Shown piece by piece: positions 47,448 through 55,001 of a stretch of DNA of 64,000 nucleotides (position 1 is its first letter; the number at the start of each line of letters is the position of its first letter). Both the position numbers and the translations under genes were made by a program. Below the pieces are notes generated by a model that worked only from the letters and a program-made list of their open reading frames with translations, was not told the DNA's origin and did no database searches. Source of the stretch: Kitasatospora paranensis (GTDB taxonomy: Bacteria; Actinomycetota; Actinomycetes; Streptomycetales; Streptomycetaceae); contig NZ_BAABKV010000001.1 of the NCBI RefSeq assembly GCF_039544005.1, forward strand, positions 4,402,001-4,466,000. Reading direction: 5' to 3'.

Positions 47448-48293
47448 GTGCACGAGGAACTGGAGCGGGTCGCGAGTGTCGCCCCGCCGGTCGACAGGGC
47501 CAAGGCAGCGATCGACCTGATGGCGGACTATCAAGGCCGTGTTGTGGAGCTCTCTCGTATCCGACGGGAGGCCATCGAGGAAGCGTCCGCAGCTGGCATG
47601 ACGCAGGCGGAGATCGCCACACAGCTGGGCGTCAGCCGGGGCCGGGTGGGGCAGCTCGCTGCGGCCGGCCCGCCCCCGGAGCGCGCGTTCTTCGGGGTCG
47701 GCCCGATCACGATCCCGCTGGGGGGTAAGTACGAGGCGAGCAAGACGCCGGACCAGAACCCCAGCCAGGTGGTCACGAGGGAAGACCTTCAGAACTTCGA
47801 GCACCTGCGAAAGCTCATGGCGGGCATGAAGCTGGATGCGGAGTACGAGGTGATCCCGCCCAGCGGCATCGTGAACCTCAATCGCGAACATCTGGTTGTC
47901 ATTTGCGGTCCCCGCCTGTCTCCGATCATCGCCCAGGTGCTCGAAGGTGATGACTTCCTGCGCTTCCACAAGGACACGTCCTGGCACCTGGTAGACCAGG
48001 CGACCAAGACTCAGTACAGGTCTCCGCTAGACATCGACGGGACAGCAGGAGACGTGGGCTACCTCGCCCGCCTGCCGCGGCTGGATGGGAAGGGGACGTT
48101 CCTGTACATCGCAGGGATCCACGCCATCGGGGCGAACGGCGTCGTGCACTATCTGGAGAACCACCTTGCAGAGCTCTACCGCGAGGTCAAGACACGCCGC
48201 TTCTCCACTCTGATCTCCTGCCGGTACGACCCCGCGACCCTGGAAGTCTTGGAGAGCAAGCGCGTGACTCCGATCTACCGACACGAGGCGTGA
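47448..48293 (+). CDS. HTH protein with unrecognised C-terminal domain (element cargo)
   Basis: 281 residues from GTG 47448 (AAGGGA upstream). Residues 1-50 are helical and acidic. The helix-turn-helix is MTQAEIATQLGVSRGRVGQL (51-70), similar to sigma region 4 or XRE-like HTHs. The C-terminal domain (about 130-265) has VNLNREHLVVICGPRLSPII, then SWHLVDQATKTQYRSPLD and GYLARLPRLDGKGTFLYIAG with IHAIGANGVVHYLENHL. I recognise these as conserved-looking motifs but cannot name the fold. The stop overlaps or abuts the phosphatase start, so they form a unit. Confidence 0.7.
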   Translation: MHEELERVASVAPPVDRAKAAIDLMADYQGRVVELSRIRREAIEEASAAGMTQAEIATQLGVSRGRVGQLAAAGPPPERAFFGVGPITIPLGGKYEASKTPDQNPSQVVTREDLQNFEHLRKLMAGMKLDAEYEVIPPSGIVNLNREHLVVICGPRLSPIIAQVLEGDDFLRFHKDTSWHLVDQATKTQYRSPLDIDGTAGDVGYLARLPRLDGKGTFLYIAGIHAIGANGVVHYLENHLAELYREVKTRRFSTLISCRYDPATLEVLESKRVTPIYRHEA

Positions 48294-48295
48294 AC

Positions 48296-49102
48296 ATGCA
48301 GGCTTCCCTTGCGACCGAACCGGGCGGCCTCGCGCCGAACGAGGACTGGGCGGCAGCATCACCGTCGCTTGCTGTGGTGCTGGATGGTCTCAGCACGGGG
48401 GGCCTGGATACGGGGTGCTCGCACGGGGTCCCCTGGTACGTGGCGCAGCTCGGCGGCCGTATCATCGCCGAGCTGAGCGGGTCCGGGATCGCTCTCACTG
48501 AGGGACTGGCTCGTGCCTTGGAGCAGGTGGCGATGCTCCATGCCGAGTGCGACCTGAGCAACCCGGGTACCCCGTCGGCGACCGTGTCGATCCTGCGCGA
48601 AGGGCCGGCCAGCCTCGACTTCCTGATCCTTGCCGATTCGCCAGTGGTCTTCGAAGGCGAAGACGGCTACACCGTCCACACCGATCTCCGTGTTGACTCG
48701 GTGGTTCCGGAGCTTCGAGCGGAGACGGAGCTCTACGCGACAGGTTCACCCGAGCATCAGGCCGCTGTACAGAGGATGATCACTGCCCAGCGGCTTACGC
48801 GAAACGCTCCGGGAGGCTACTGGGTCGCTGCGAGTGGCCCGGAGGCAGCTGAGCATGCTGTCGTCGGCGTAGCCAGCCGCGACGCGGTGTCCGCTGCAGC
48901 CGTTATGTCGGACGGTGTGTCCCGCCTTGTCACCGAGTACGGCATGGCCACATGGGCGGATGTCTTCAAGATGCTGCGCGATGGCGGGCCGACAAGTCTG
49001 ATTCGGTATGTGCGGGAGGTCGAGGCCACAGACCCGGTCGGCCAGCGCTGGCCACGGTACAAGGCAGGTGACGATGCGGCCGTGATCTTCTGCCAACAGT
49101 AG
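48296..49102 (+). CDS. PP2C-like protein phosphatase (element cargo)
   Basis: 268 residues. PP2C landmarks in order: APNEDWAAA (NED, residues 15-17), LAVVLDGLS (Asp30-Gly31), TPSATVSIL, FLILADSPVVF (about 110-118), VMSDGVSRL and the C-terminal GDDAAVIFC. The metal-binding aspartates appear present, so it may be active as a Mn/Mg-dependent Ser/Thr phosphatase. The start is ATG 48296 (GAGG at 7 bases) or GTG 48290, which would overlap the HTH gene stop. Substrate unknown; the HTH partner is the obvious candidate. Confidence 0.72.
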   Translation: MQASLATEPGGLAPNEDWAAASPSLAVVLDGLSTGGLDTGCSHGVPWYVAQLGGRIIAELSGSGIALTEGLARALEQVAMLHAECDLSNPGTPSATVSILREGPASLDFLILADSPVVFEGEDGYTVHTDLRVDSVVPELRAETELYATGSPEHQAAVQRMITAQRLTRNAPGGYWVAASGPEAAEHAVVGVASRDAVSAAAVMSDGVSRLVTEYGMATWADVFKMLRDGGPTSLIRYVREVEATDPVGQRWPRYKAGDDAAVIFCQQ

Positions 49103-49224
49103 GTCCCGTCTACGGCGACGCGCTCCGAAGGCTGTCGGCCCCCGATCTCCCGCCGTGCAGCGGCAGGTGGCATGATCCGTGCACTGCGGCTCATAAGAGG
49201 GCCGTCTCAGAAGGCAAGGCCGTC

Positions 49225-49506
49225 GTGAGCGTTCTCCGTTGGGCGTGTGTAGTTGCGATCTGGACGCCGATGATTGCCTTCGCCACACCAGCTCTCATAC
49301 GCGGCCGACAACCGCGTTGGTGGGGTCCGGTGGGAATGCCCCGCCTTTGGGCTATAGGCCAGCTCATGGTGACTGTGGGCTGCACCCTTGGCATTGTGAT
49401 GACCGGCTGGGGCGGTACGGCCTGGCCGGTAGCTCCTCTCACTCTTCTTGGCGGGCTTGCCCTGACGGAATGGGGCCGCCGCGCCACACCTCGAAGCCAC
49501 AGCTGA
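49225..49506 (+). CDS. Small membrane protein of the element
   Basis: 93 residues. Three hydrophobic segments (SVLRWACVVAIWTPMIAFAT; GMPRLWAIGQLMVTVGCTLG; AWPVAPLTLLGGLALTEWG) and a basic end. GTG 49225 with AAGGC upstream. Third gene of the plus-strand cargo, 122 bases after the phosphatase and just inside the right end. Unknown function. Confidence 0.55.
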   Translation: MSVLRWACVVAIWTPMIAFATPALIRGRQPRWWGPVGMPRLWAIGQLMVTVGCTLGIVMTGWGGTAWPVAPLTLLGGLALTEWGRRATPRSHS

Positions 49507-49514
49507 CCGGCCCA

Positions 49515-49547
49515 TACGCCATCGCGTACGCCAGTGCTCTACGCCAA
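49515..49547. repeat. Putative integrase arm-type sites, right
   Basis: TACGCCA occurs at 49515, 49527 and 49540 with 12-13 base spacing, matching the left-end repeats at 36583 and 36596. In the circular form these two groups would flank the att core. Confidence 0.45.
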
Positions 49548-49641
49548 CACCAGCGGACAGCGGCGGACTAGCCGGTGCATGGGCGGATTGGCAGCGGGGC
49601 CAGTAGGCGGCTTGATCGAGGCCAAACGAGCCCGATGATCA

Positions 49642-49690
49642 CCTGATAAGGAAGAGGCCACAGGTTCAAGTCCTGTTAGCCCCACCTGCG
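49642..49690 (+). repeat. att: Right attachment site core
   Basis: 49 bases identical to 36489-36537: a displaced 3' half of tRNA-Ile, not a functional tRNA since the 5' half is absent. Confidence 0.95.
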
Positions 49691-49726
49691 GCAGAGGCCC
49701 GGATGACTCGTCATCCGGGCCTCTGT
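49691..49726 (+). terminator. Original chromosomal tRNA-Ile terminator
   Basis: Hairpin with the same core as 36538-36573 (GGCCCGGATGACTCGTCATC...) but a different lower stem (GCAGAGG / CCTCTGT). Probably the native terminator separated from its tRNA by the insertion. Confidence 0.7.
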
Positions 49727-50156
49727 GTTTGGGCGTTCCTCGGGCCTGGTCGGCGGTGCCCTGCTCCCCTGCTGCCCGGCCCGCCGCCGGGCGGGGTGCC
49801 GCCCTCCTGCTGCTCCTCCTGGTGGGCGCTGTGCCCCCGGGCGTGGCACGGGCCCGCCCGGCCACCGTGCGGGGCCGGGACAGGGGCCTCCCGGCCCGCG
49901 GCGGTCGTCTCCGGTGAACCCCTGTCAGCCGGACGGCGTAACCCGCTCGGCCGCCCGGTCGTTGGGCCGGATGCGCGGAGGCACCTGGGGTTGGACGACT
50001 CGAAACTGCTGTGAATGTGGGGATTGCCGGTCCACAGGGCCGGTCATGGGATCCGTGGACGTGACGCGACCTCCGCTCCTGCTGGCGGAAGACCATGCCC
50101 CGGGCCCCGGGTGAAGGGCGATCCAGCCGTCCCCTGCCAGCCATGGAGGCATCCCC
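49727..50156. other. Gene-free stretch right of the element
   Basis: 430 bases with only high-GC shadow frames lacking ribosome sites. It should hold the promoter of the gene at 50157. No RNA gene or repeat was recognised. Confidence 0.5.
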
Positions 50157-50822
50157 ATGTCCCGGGAAACCGCCCTGCTCGAATCACGGACGCTCCGCCG
50201 CAGCATGTGCGAGCGCGTCGACGTCCTCGACAAGGTCAAGGCCCTCGTCCTGCTGCCCGACGGGCTGCACGTCACCACGCGGATGGTGGCCGACTACTTC
50301 GAGGTCGGCGAGCGCGCCATCAATGCCGTTATCCACAGGCACCGGGCCGAGCTCGACTCCAATGGCCTGACCGTTGTCCACAGGTCGGCAAAAGACCAGG
50401 TCACGCAGGGCTGCAACGTGCAGCTTAGCCCGAACGGGGGACGATCCTTGGCCCTCTGGCCCCGTCGGGCGGTGCTCAACGTCGCGATGCTGCTGCGGGA
50501 CAGTGAGGTCGCCCGGAACGTCCGTCGGCACCTGCTGGACGTCGAGGAGCGGGCCTCGGCCGGCCGTCTCGACCATGCTGCCCTGCTCGCCGACGCGGAG
50601 CGCCGGGTGCTCGACGGTGAGGTCGGCCGGCGGCTCGGCGCGTGCGAGCGGATGGTGCTGGCCGACCGGGCACTGGTCCGGGCGATGAGCGCGCGGCTGT
50701 GCGAGGCGGCGCACGATCTGCGCGAGCTGCGGGCGGACGTCGCCGAGATCCGCGGTGCGCTCGCCGCCCTGGCCGCCCTCGGCGGGGGCACCCGCGACCG
50801 CCGCTGGGGCCGCGGCCGCTGA
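50157..50822 (+). CDS. Phage-regulator-like DNA-binding protein, paralogue B
   Basis: 221 residues. Motifs LLPDGLHVTTRMVADYFEVG (about 31-50) and HRAELDSNGLTVVHRS, then RRAVLNVAMLLRDSEVARNV and RRHLLDVEER, match the protein at 1831-2538 in order and spacing. The C-terminal third is a predicted coiled coil (LCEAAHDLRELRADVAEIRG). ATG 50157 follows GGAGGC. Two DnaA boxes lie inside the coding sequence (TTATCCACA 50329, TTGTCCACA 50374). A regulatory role is likely, target unknown. Confidence 0.65.
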   Translation: MSRETALLESRTLRRSMCERVDVLDKVKALVLLPDGLHVTTRMVADYFEVGERAINAVIHRHRAELDSNGLTVVHRSAKDQVTQGCNVQLSPNGGRSLALWPRRAVLNVAMLLRDSEVARNVRRHLLDVEERASAGRLDHAALLADAERRVLDGEVGRRLGACERMVLADRALVRAMSARLCEAAHDLRELRADVAEIRGALAALAALGGGTRDRRWGRGR

Positions 50823-50892
50823 CCGTCGACCCTGGACCTTCCGTCCCGTCCCGGGCAGGCTTGCCGGGACGAGGCGGAAGGCAAGGGCGGGG

Positions 50893-51228
50893 ATGGCGAT
50901 CTTCTGGGCGATGAGCCTGCCGGGGCTGGTCTGTGCACTGGTCGCGGTGGCGGTGCTGGACCAGCTGGCACTGCGGGTTCGCCGGTTGTCCCGACTGCCG
51001 TGGCGCGGCCGCGGCCGGGAGGGACAGATCTCGGCGACCGGGTTCGAGCAGCTGCACGCGCAGTTCTCCGCCGGCAAGCAGCACGAGCTGCGCGAGCGCG
51101 GCACCGCGCTGATGCTCCGCGACGAGGAGGGCGACGGTGCGCCGCCGCGCGGCGGCGTCGACCTGCTCCGCGGTACGGCCGTCCTTCCCGCAGGTGGAGG
51201 CCGTGACGAGGGCGGTCCGAAGGAGTGA
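50893..51228 (+). CDS. DUF6191-type small membrane protein
   Basis: 111 residues. One N-terminal membrane helix (FWAMSLPGLVCALVAVAVLD), then a basic linker and the conserved-looking ISATGFEQLHAQFSAGKQHE followed by RGTALMLRDEEGDGAPP and GGVDLLRGTAVLP. ATG 50893 has GGAAGG upstream. Common single-copy Streptomyces protein of unknown function; the family name is from memory of this motif. Confidence 0.65.
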   Translation: MAIFWAMSLPGLVCALVAVAVLDQLALRVRRLSRLPWRGRGREGQISATGFEQLHAQFSAGKQHELRERGTALMLRDEEGDGAPPRGGVDLLRGTAVLPAGGGRDEGGPKE

Positions 51229-51387
51229 GCCGCGGCGTCAATCGGGTGCAGGGAGTGCCGGTTTGGACGGGCGGCGCCCGCTCGGAAGCGGGTTACCGGT
51301 GTGTATCATCGGCCGCAGGGCAGTCGTCTGGCCCGACTGCTCGTTCGTGCTCGATCATCCGAACTGCAAGAAGGACGAGGTCCCACG

Positions 51388-51516
51388 GTGAAGAAGCTCC
51401 TCCTGGTCGCCCTGGTAGCCCTCGGCGGCTTCTTTGTCTACCGTCAGGTTCAGGCGGACCGCGCCGAGCAGGACCTGTGGACCGAGGCCACCGACCCGGT
51501 CCCGGCCGGTCGCTGA
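51388..51516 (+). CDS. DLW-39 family small protein
   Basis: 42 residues: KKLLLVALVALGGFFVYRQV then QADRAEQDLWTEATDPVPAG, with the defining DLW near the end. One membrane helix. GTG 51388 follows AAGGACGAGG. Found in this neighbourhood near tRNA-Ile/Ala in many actinobacteria; function unknown. Confidence 0.85.
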   Translation: MKKLLLVALVALGGFFVYRQVQADRAEQDLWTEATDPVPAGR

Positions 51517-51641
51517 GACCCCCGACGATCTTCGTCGGCCCCGTCCCGCGCTGCCGGGTCGGGTCCGACCGGCGGCCCGCTCAGGATTTCCGCCCGGAGC
51601 GGGTACGCTAGTGCGCAGCGCACGCGCCCGTGCGCTGCTGC

Positions 51642-51714
51642 GGGGCTTTAGCTCAGTTGGTAGAGCGCTGTCTTTGCATGGCAGATGTCAGGAGTTCGAA
51701 TCTCCTAAGCTCCA
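51642..51714 (+). tRNA. tRNA-Ala (TGC)
   Basis: 73 bases. Acceptor GGGGCTT/AAGCTCC (one G-U), D-arm GCTCAGTTGGTAGAGC, anticodon loop with TGC (CTTTGCATG), T-arm GGAGTTCGAATCTCC, discriminator A. CCA not encoded. Confidence 0.97.
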
Positions 51715-51719
51715 CATGC

Positions 51720-51759
51720 CGATCGGCCGCTGACCTGGATTCAGGTCGGCGGCCGATCG
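51720..51759. terminator. tRNA-Ala terminator
   Basis: An 18-bp stem with one G-U: CGATCGGCCGCTGACCTG paired with CAGGTCGGCGGCCGATCG, 4-base loop, five bases after the tRNA. It can also serve the convergent DUF5324 gene. Confidence 0.8.
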
Positions 51760-51792
51760 TCGTTTCCGGGTCCTGCTCCGTTGCGGCCGGCG

Positions 51793-52651
51793 TCAGTGCG
51801 GCTTGCGCGGGTCGTGCGGCTTGGGCCGGTCGGTGTCCGGCTTGGACGGGGCCGCGTCGGGGGCGGCCGCCGTGGAGGCGGATCCGTCGGCGCCGGGGTC
51901 GCGCGGGGTGGAGCCGTTGACCGGGGCGGTCGAGGCCGTGGCGCCGCCGCCCTGCGGGACGGTGCCGCCGACGCCGCCCGGCGCCGTGTCGGCCGGCATG
52001 GGCGGTTCGACGAGCCACTCCGGGTTGTTCTGCCGCCGCCACCACTGCCAGGCGAAGACGCCGGCGCCGATGGCGACGGTGCCGGCCACGGCGAGACCGG
52101 TGGCCCAGCCGTTGCGGTTCTCCTTCTTGATGTTCTTGGCGGCGATCTCGCTGATCTCGGCCGCGGTCACGTGCCCCTGCAGTGCGGTCAGCGCGGCGGC
52201 GCCGCGGACCTGGGCCTCCTGGGCGGTGGGCACCACGGCGGCCTTGGCGCCGGCCACCGCCTCGCCGATCCGGGGGCCGACCGTCGTCCGGGTCGCCTCG
52301 GCGGCGCGCTCGGCGGAGTGCTTGGCCGCCAGCGCGGCCTCCTGGGCCCGGTGGACGGCCTTCAGGGTGGTCTCCTGCGCGTGCGGAGGGCGCGGCGAAG
52401 GCGTGCTCCAGCTGCGGTGCGACGTGCTTGCCGTACTGGACGCGGGCGGCCTGGGCCGCGTTGGAGGCGCCGATGCGGGCCTGGGCGCCGACGGCGGCAG
52501 CCTTGGGGCCGATGGCCTCGACGGTGGGGCCCAGCCGGTTCCTGGCCTCGTCCGCGTACTGCAGGGCGGCCTTCCTGGCGGTGGCGGCATAGGGCGCCAC
52601 GGCATCCCGGGTCCGGTCGGCGGTGTCCTTGGCTGAGTCCAAACGGGTCAC
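51793..52651 (-). CDS. DUF5324 family protein (one frame break)
   Basis: About 286 residues. The N-terminal half is a long Ala-rich amphipathic helix region (DSAKDTADRTRDAVAPYAAT; AVHRAQEAALAAKHSAERAA), then one membrane helix (WATGLAVAGTVAIGAGVFAW), the marker NNPEWLVEPPMPADTAP and a Pro/Ala/Asp tail. The frame shifts near 52385-52396, between LEHAFAA and HAQETTLKAVH, by a net gain of one or loss of two bases. GTG 52651 follows GGAGGAG. Function unknown; streptomycete-specific. Confidence 0.75.
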
Positions 52652-52808
52652 GGCGGTTCTCCTCCTCGGTGGCGTCCGTTATGCACATTTCCACCTGTTT
52701 GGAGATCATGCATCCCGCTGCCGGGCCGGGCACGCCGGACTGCGCCGTCCGCGAAGGGGCATGGGATGATTCCCGGTGTTCACCGGACCGGAGACCGAAG
52801 GGCATTCC

Positions 52809-53333
52809 GTGGCACGGAACCTCACCGCCACCCTGAAGACGAATCACGGCGACATCGTGATCACGCTCTTCCCGAACCATGCCCCGAAGACGGTGGCCAA
52901 CTTCGTGGAGCTCGCCGAGGGCACCCGCGAGTGGGTCGACCCGAGGACGGGCGAGAAGCGGTCCGCCCCGCTCTACGACGGCACCCTCTTCCACCGCGTG
53001 ATGCGCGGCTTTATGATCCAGGGCGGCGACCCGCTCGGCAACGGGACCGGTGGCCCGGGCTACGCGTTCGCCGACGAGTTCCACCCCGATCTCGCGTTCA
53101 CCAAGCCGTTCCTGCTGGCCATGGCCAACGCCGGCCCGGGCACCAACGGCTCGCAGTTCTTCGTCACGGTGGACTCCACCACGTGGCTGACCCGCAAGCA
53201 CACCATCTTCGGAGAGGTGGCCGACGAGGCGAGCCGGGCGGTCGTGCGGACGATCTCCACCGTGCCGACCGGCGCGGCCGACCGTCCGGTCGAGGACGTC
53301 GTGATCGAGTCCGTCGAGATCACCCGCGGCTGA
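52809..53333 (+). CDS. Peptidyl-prolyl cis-trans isomerase, cyclophilin type
   Basis: 174 residues. Cyclophilin core: VITLFPNHAPKTVANFVELA, FHRVMRGFMIQGGDPLGNG (catalytic Arg and the Phe/Met/Gln set), GTNGSQFFVTV and LTRKHTIFGEV. No signal peptide, so cytoplasmic. GTG 52809 follows GAAGGG. Intact. It speeds proline isomerisation in protein folding. Upstream of the rhomboid gene in the same direction, as in other Streptomyces. Confidence 0.94.
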   Translation: MARNLTATLKTNHGDIVITLFPNHAPKTVANFVELAEGTREWVDPRTGEKRSAPLYDGTLFHRVMRGFMIQGGDPLGNGTGGPGYAFADEFHPDLAFTKPFLLAMANAGPGTNGSQFFVTVDSTTWLTRKHTIFGEVADEASRAVVRTISTVPTGAADRPVEDVVIESVEITRG

Positions 53334-53415
53334 CGACCGCGCAGTAGCCTGGACGATCCCGGGGGCCCCGCAACGGGAGGCCGCCGGGATCCGTCGTACG
53401 AGGAGGGAACCCCGG

Positions 53416-54305
53416 ATGCTTCCGGACGAGCCCGTGCGCCCGCGGCCGGAGGGCACGGCGCAGCTGCCCGGGTGCTACCGGCACCCCGAGCGGGAGACCG
53501 GCATCGGCTGTGCCCGCTGCGGACGGCCGATCTGCCCGGAGTGCATGGTGAGCGCCTCGGTGGGCTTCCACTGCCCGGACTGCGTGCGCGGCGGGGCCGC
53601 GGAGACCCGGCCCGCCAGGACGCGGTTCGGCGGGCTGCCGTCCGCCGACGGCGCACTGGTCACCAAGGTGCTGATCGGCGTCAACCTGGCGGTCTTCCTG
53701 CTCACCGAGTACCTCAGCCCGGCCTGGGGGTCCGGCTGGCGCTGCTCAGCGGGACGCACCTGGGCGGGGTCCCGGTGCGCTACGGCGTCGCGGTCGGGCC
53801 GGACGAGTGGTACCGGATCGTCACGGCGATGTTCGTGCACTCCGGGCCGTTCCACATCCTGATGAACATGGTGTCGCTCTGGGTGCTCGGTCCGCAGCTG
53901 GAGCGGGTGCTGGGCAGGATGCGCTACCTCGCGCTGTACCTGGTGTCCGGCGTGGTGGGCAACGCGTTCGCGTACGTGGTCGGCGGCGGCACGGTGTTCT
54001 CGGTGGGCGCCTCGGGGGCGATCTTCGGCCTGCTGGGGGCGACGGCCGTGCTGTTCCGGGCGACCCGCACTCCGCTGGGCCCGGTGATCGCCCTGCTGGT
54101 GTTCAACCTGGTGATCAGCTTCTCGGTGGCGGGGATCGACTGGCGGGCGCACATCGGCGGCCTGGTGGCCGGCGGGCTCACCGCGTACGGGCTGATGTAC
54201 GCGCCCAGGGACCGCCGCGGCCTGGTGCAGGGGCTGACGGTGGGCGGTGTCTTCGCCCTGGGGGTGCTGATGGTCGTCGTGGAGACGGCCCGTCTCGGCG
54301 GCTGA
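53416..54305 (+). CDS. Rhomboid family intramembrane serine protease (one frame break)
   Basis: About 296 residues after repair. The N-terminus has a B-box-like zinc finger (CYRHPERETGIGCARCGRPI, CPECM, FHCPDC). Six membrane segments follow. Catalytic Ser lies in VGASGAIFGLLG and His in WRAHIGGLVAGG; the HILMNMVSLWVLGPQLE oxyanion-side His/Asn is also present. The frame is lost in GGGGG 53726-53730; one more G gives PAWGVRLALLSGTHLGG. ATG 53416 follows GAGGAGGGA. Cleaves membrane proteins; substrates unknown. Confidence 0.9.
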
Positions 54306-54326
54306 CCGGGGCGGTGGACGGGTGCG

Positions 54327-54515
54327 TTGTCCACAGTGTGCGCCGGGTTGTGCACAGCCCGTACGACCGAGGGGCCGCACCCCTCGGTCTACGCGCGTCC
54401 TGCAGTAGAATTCGGAATTGCCCAGGAATGCCGCAGGCGTGTGCCGGTCAATCCGGGGATGAGTTATCCACAGGCGAGGGGCGGTTTTCCCCAGTGTGGA
54501 TAACTGTGTGGATAA
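54327..54515. promoter_or_regulatory. Cluster of four DnaA boxes away from oriC
   Basis: Between the rhomboid and crgA genes: TTGTCCACA 54327-54335, TTATCCACA 54464-54472, TGTGGATAA 54495-54503 and TGTGGATAA 54507-54515. All are exact consensus boxes. Otherwise the 292-base gap holds only a terminator hairpin. Confidence 0.65.
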
Positions 54516-54547
54516 ACGTACGAGCGGCTGGCGGCGGGCAGTGCGGA

Positions 54548-54577
54548 GCGCCGTTCCGGCCTCCGCCGGAACGGCGC
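54548..54577. terminator. Bidirectional terminator, rhomboid/crgA
   Basis: A 12-bp perfect stem (GCGCCGTTCCGG / CCGGAACGGCGC) with a 6-base loop, between the convergent genes. Confidence 0.7.
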
Positions 54578-54597
54578 CCGTGCGGCTCCTGGTGCCG

Positions 54598-54849
54598 CTA
54601 CTTCCACTGCGTGGAGACGCCGAAGCCCGCTGCGATGAAGCCGAAACCGGCCAGGATGTTCCAGTTGCCCCAGCTGTGCACCGGCCAGTCGCCGCTCGTC
54701 ACGTAGTAGGTGACGATCCACACCAGTCCGATCAGGAAGAACGCCAGCATCAGCGGGGCCACCCAGCTGCGGCCGGAACTGATCTTCACGGCGGTCGTGG
54801 TGGTCGGCGGCGTGTAGTCGGCCTTCTTGCGGACTCGAGACTTCGGCAC
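54598..54849 (-). CDS. crgA: Cell division inhibitor/regulator CrgA
   Basis: 83 residues, the family length. Basic N-terminus PKSRVRKKADYTPP, two membrane helices (SWVAPLMLAFFLIGLVWIVT and WNILAGFGFIAAGFGVSTQW) linked by YYVTSGDWPVHSWGN. GTG 54849 follows AGGAG. CrgA controls FtsZ and septum formation in Streptomyces and joins divisome proteins in mycobacteria. It lies near the pbpA-pknB cluster as expected. Confidence 0.95.
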   Translation of the reverse strand: MPKSRVRKKADYTPPTTTTAVKISSGRSWVAPLMLAFFLIGLVWIVTYYVTSGDWPVHSWGNWNILAGFGFIAAGFGVSTQWK

Positions 54850-55001
54850 GAGAGGCTCTCCTGTCGATGCGCTGTGACCGCGCGGTGTGCAGCGGGGAAA
54901 CGGGCGGGTTGGGGGCCGGACGTGGTGAAGCACTGCTCCGCACATGCCACCGGCGTCCGTTAGCGTAGTGGCTCGCCGGGTCTGAAGGAGATAAGGGTAC
55001 G

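Larger units (their letters stand above)
36489..49690. mobile_element. Integrated AICE-type conjugative element, about 13.2 kb
   Basis: Bounded by identical 49-bp repeats of the tRNA-Ile 3' half. Gene content is that of an actinomycete integrative and conjugative element: tyrosine integrase and excisionase beside one att site, a prim-pol plus DUF3987 replication pair (the RepPP type rather than RepSA), an FtsK/TraB translocase for double-stranded DNA transfer, a DUF2637 Spd-like protein and an RRQRL zinc protein. It also carries several tiny membrane or zinc proteins and plus-strand cargo. The element interrupts the usual chromosomal order gyrA ... tRNA-Ile ... tRNA-Ala. Transfer genes form one long minus-strand operon from about 47.2 kb. 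Confidence 0.93.

Noticed and set aside
49642..49690. Second tRNA-Ile gene
   Set aside because: Only the 3' half is present; the acceptor 5' strand and D-arm are missing, so it is an attachment-site remnant.
49703..50014. Plus-strand 103-codon frame just right of the element
   Set aside because: Begins inside the tRNA terminator hairpin, lacks a ribosome site and shows shadow composition.
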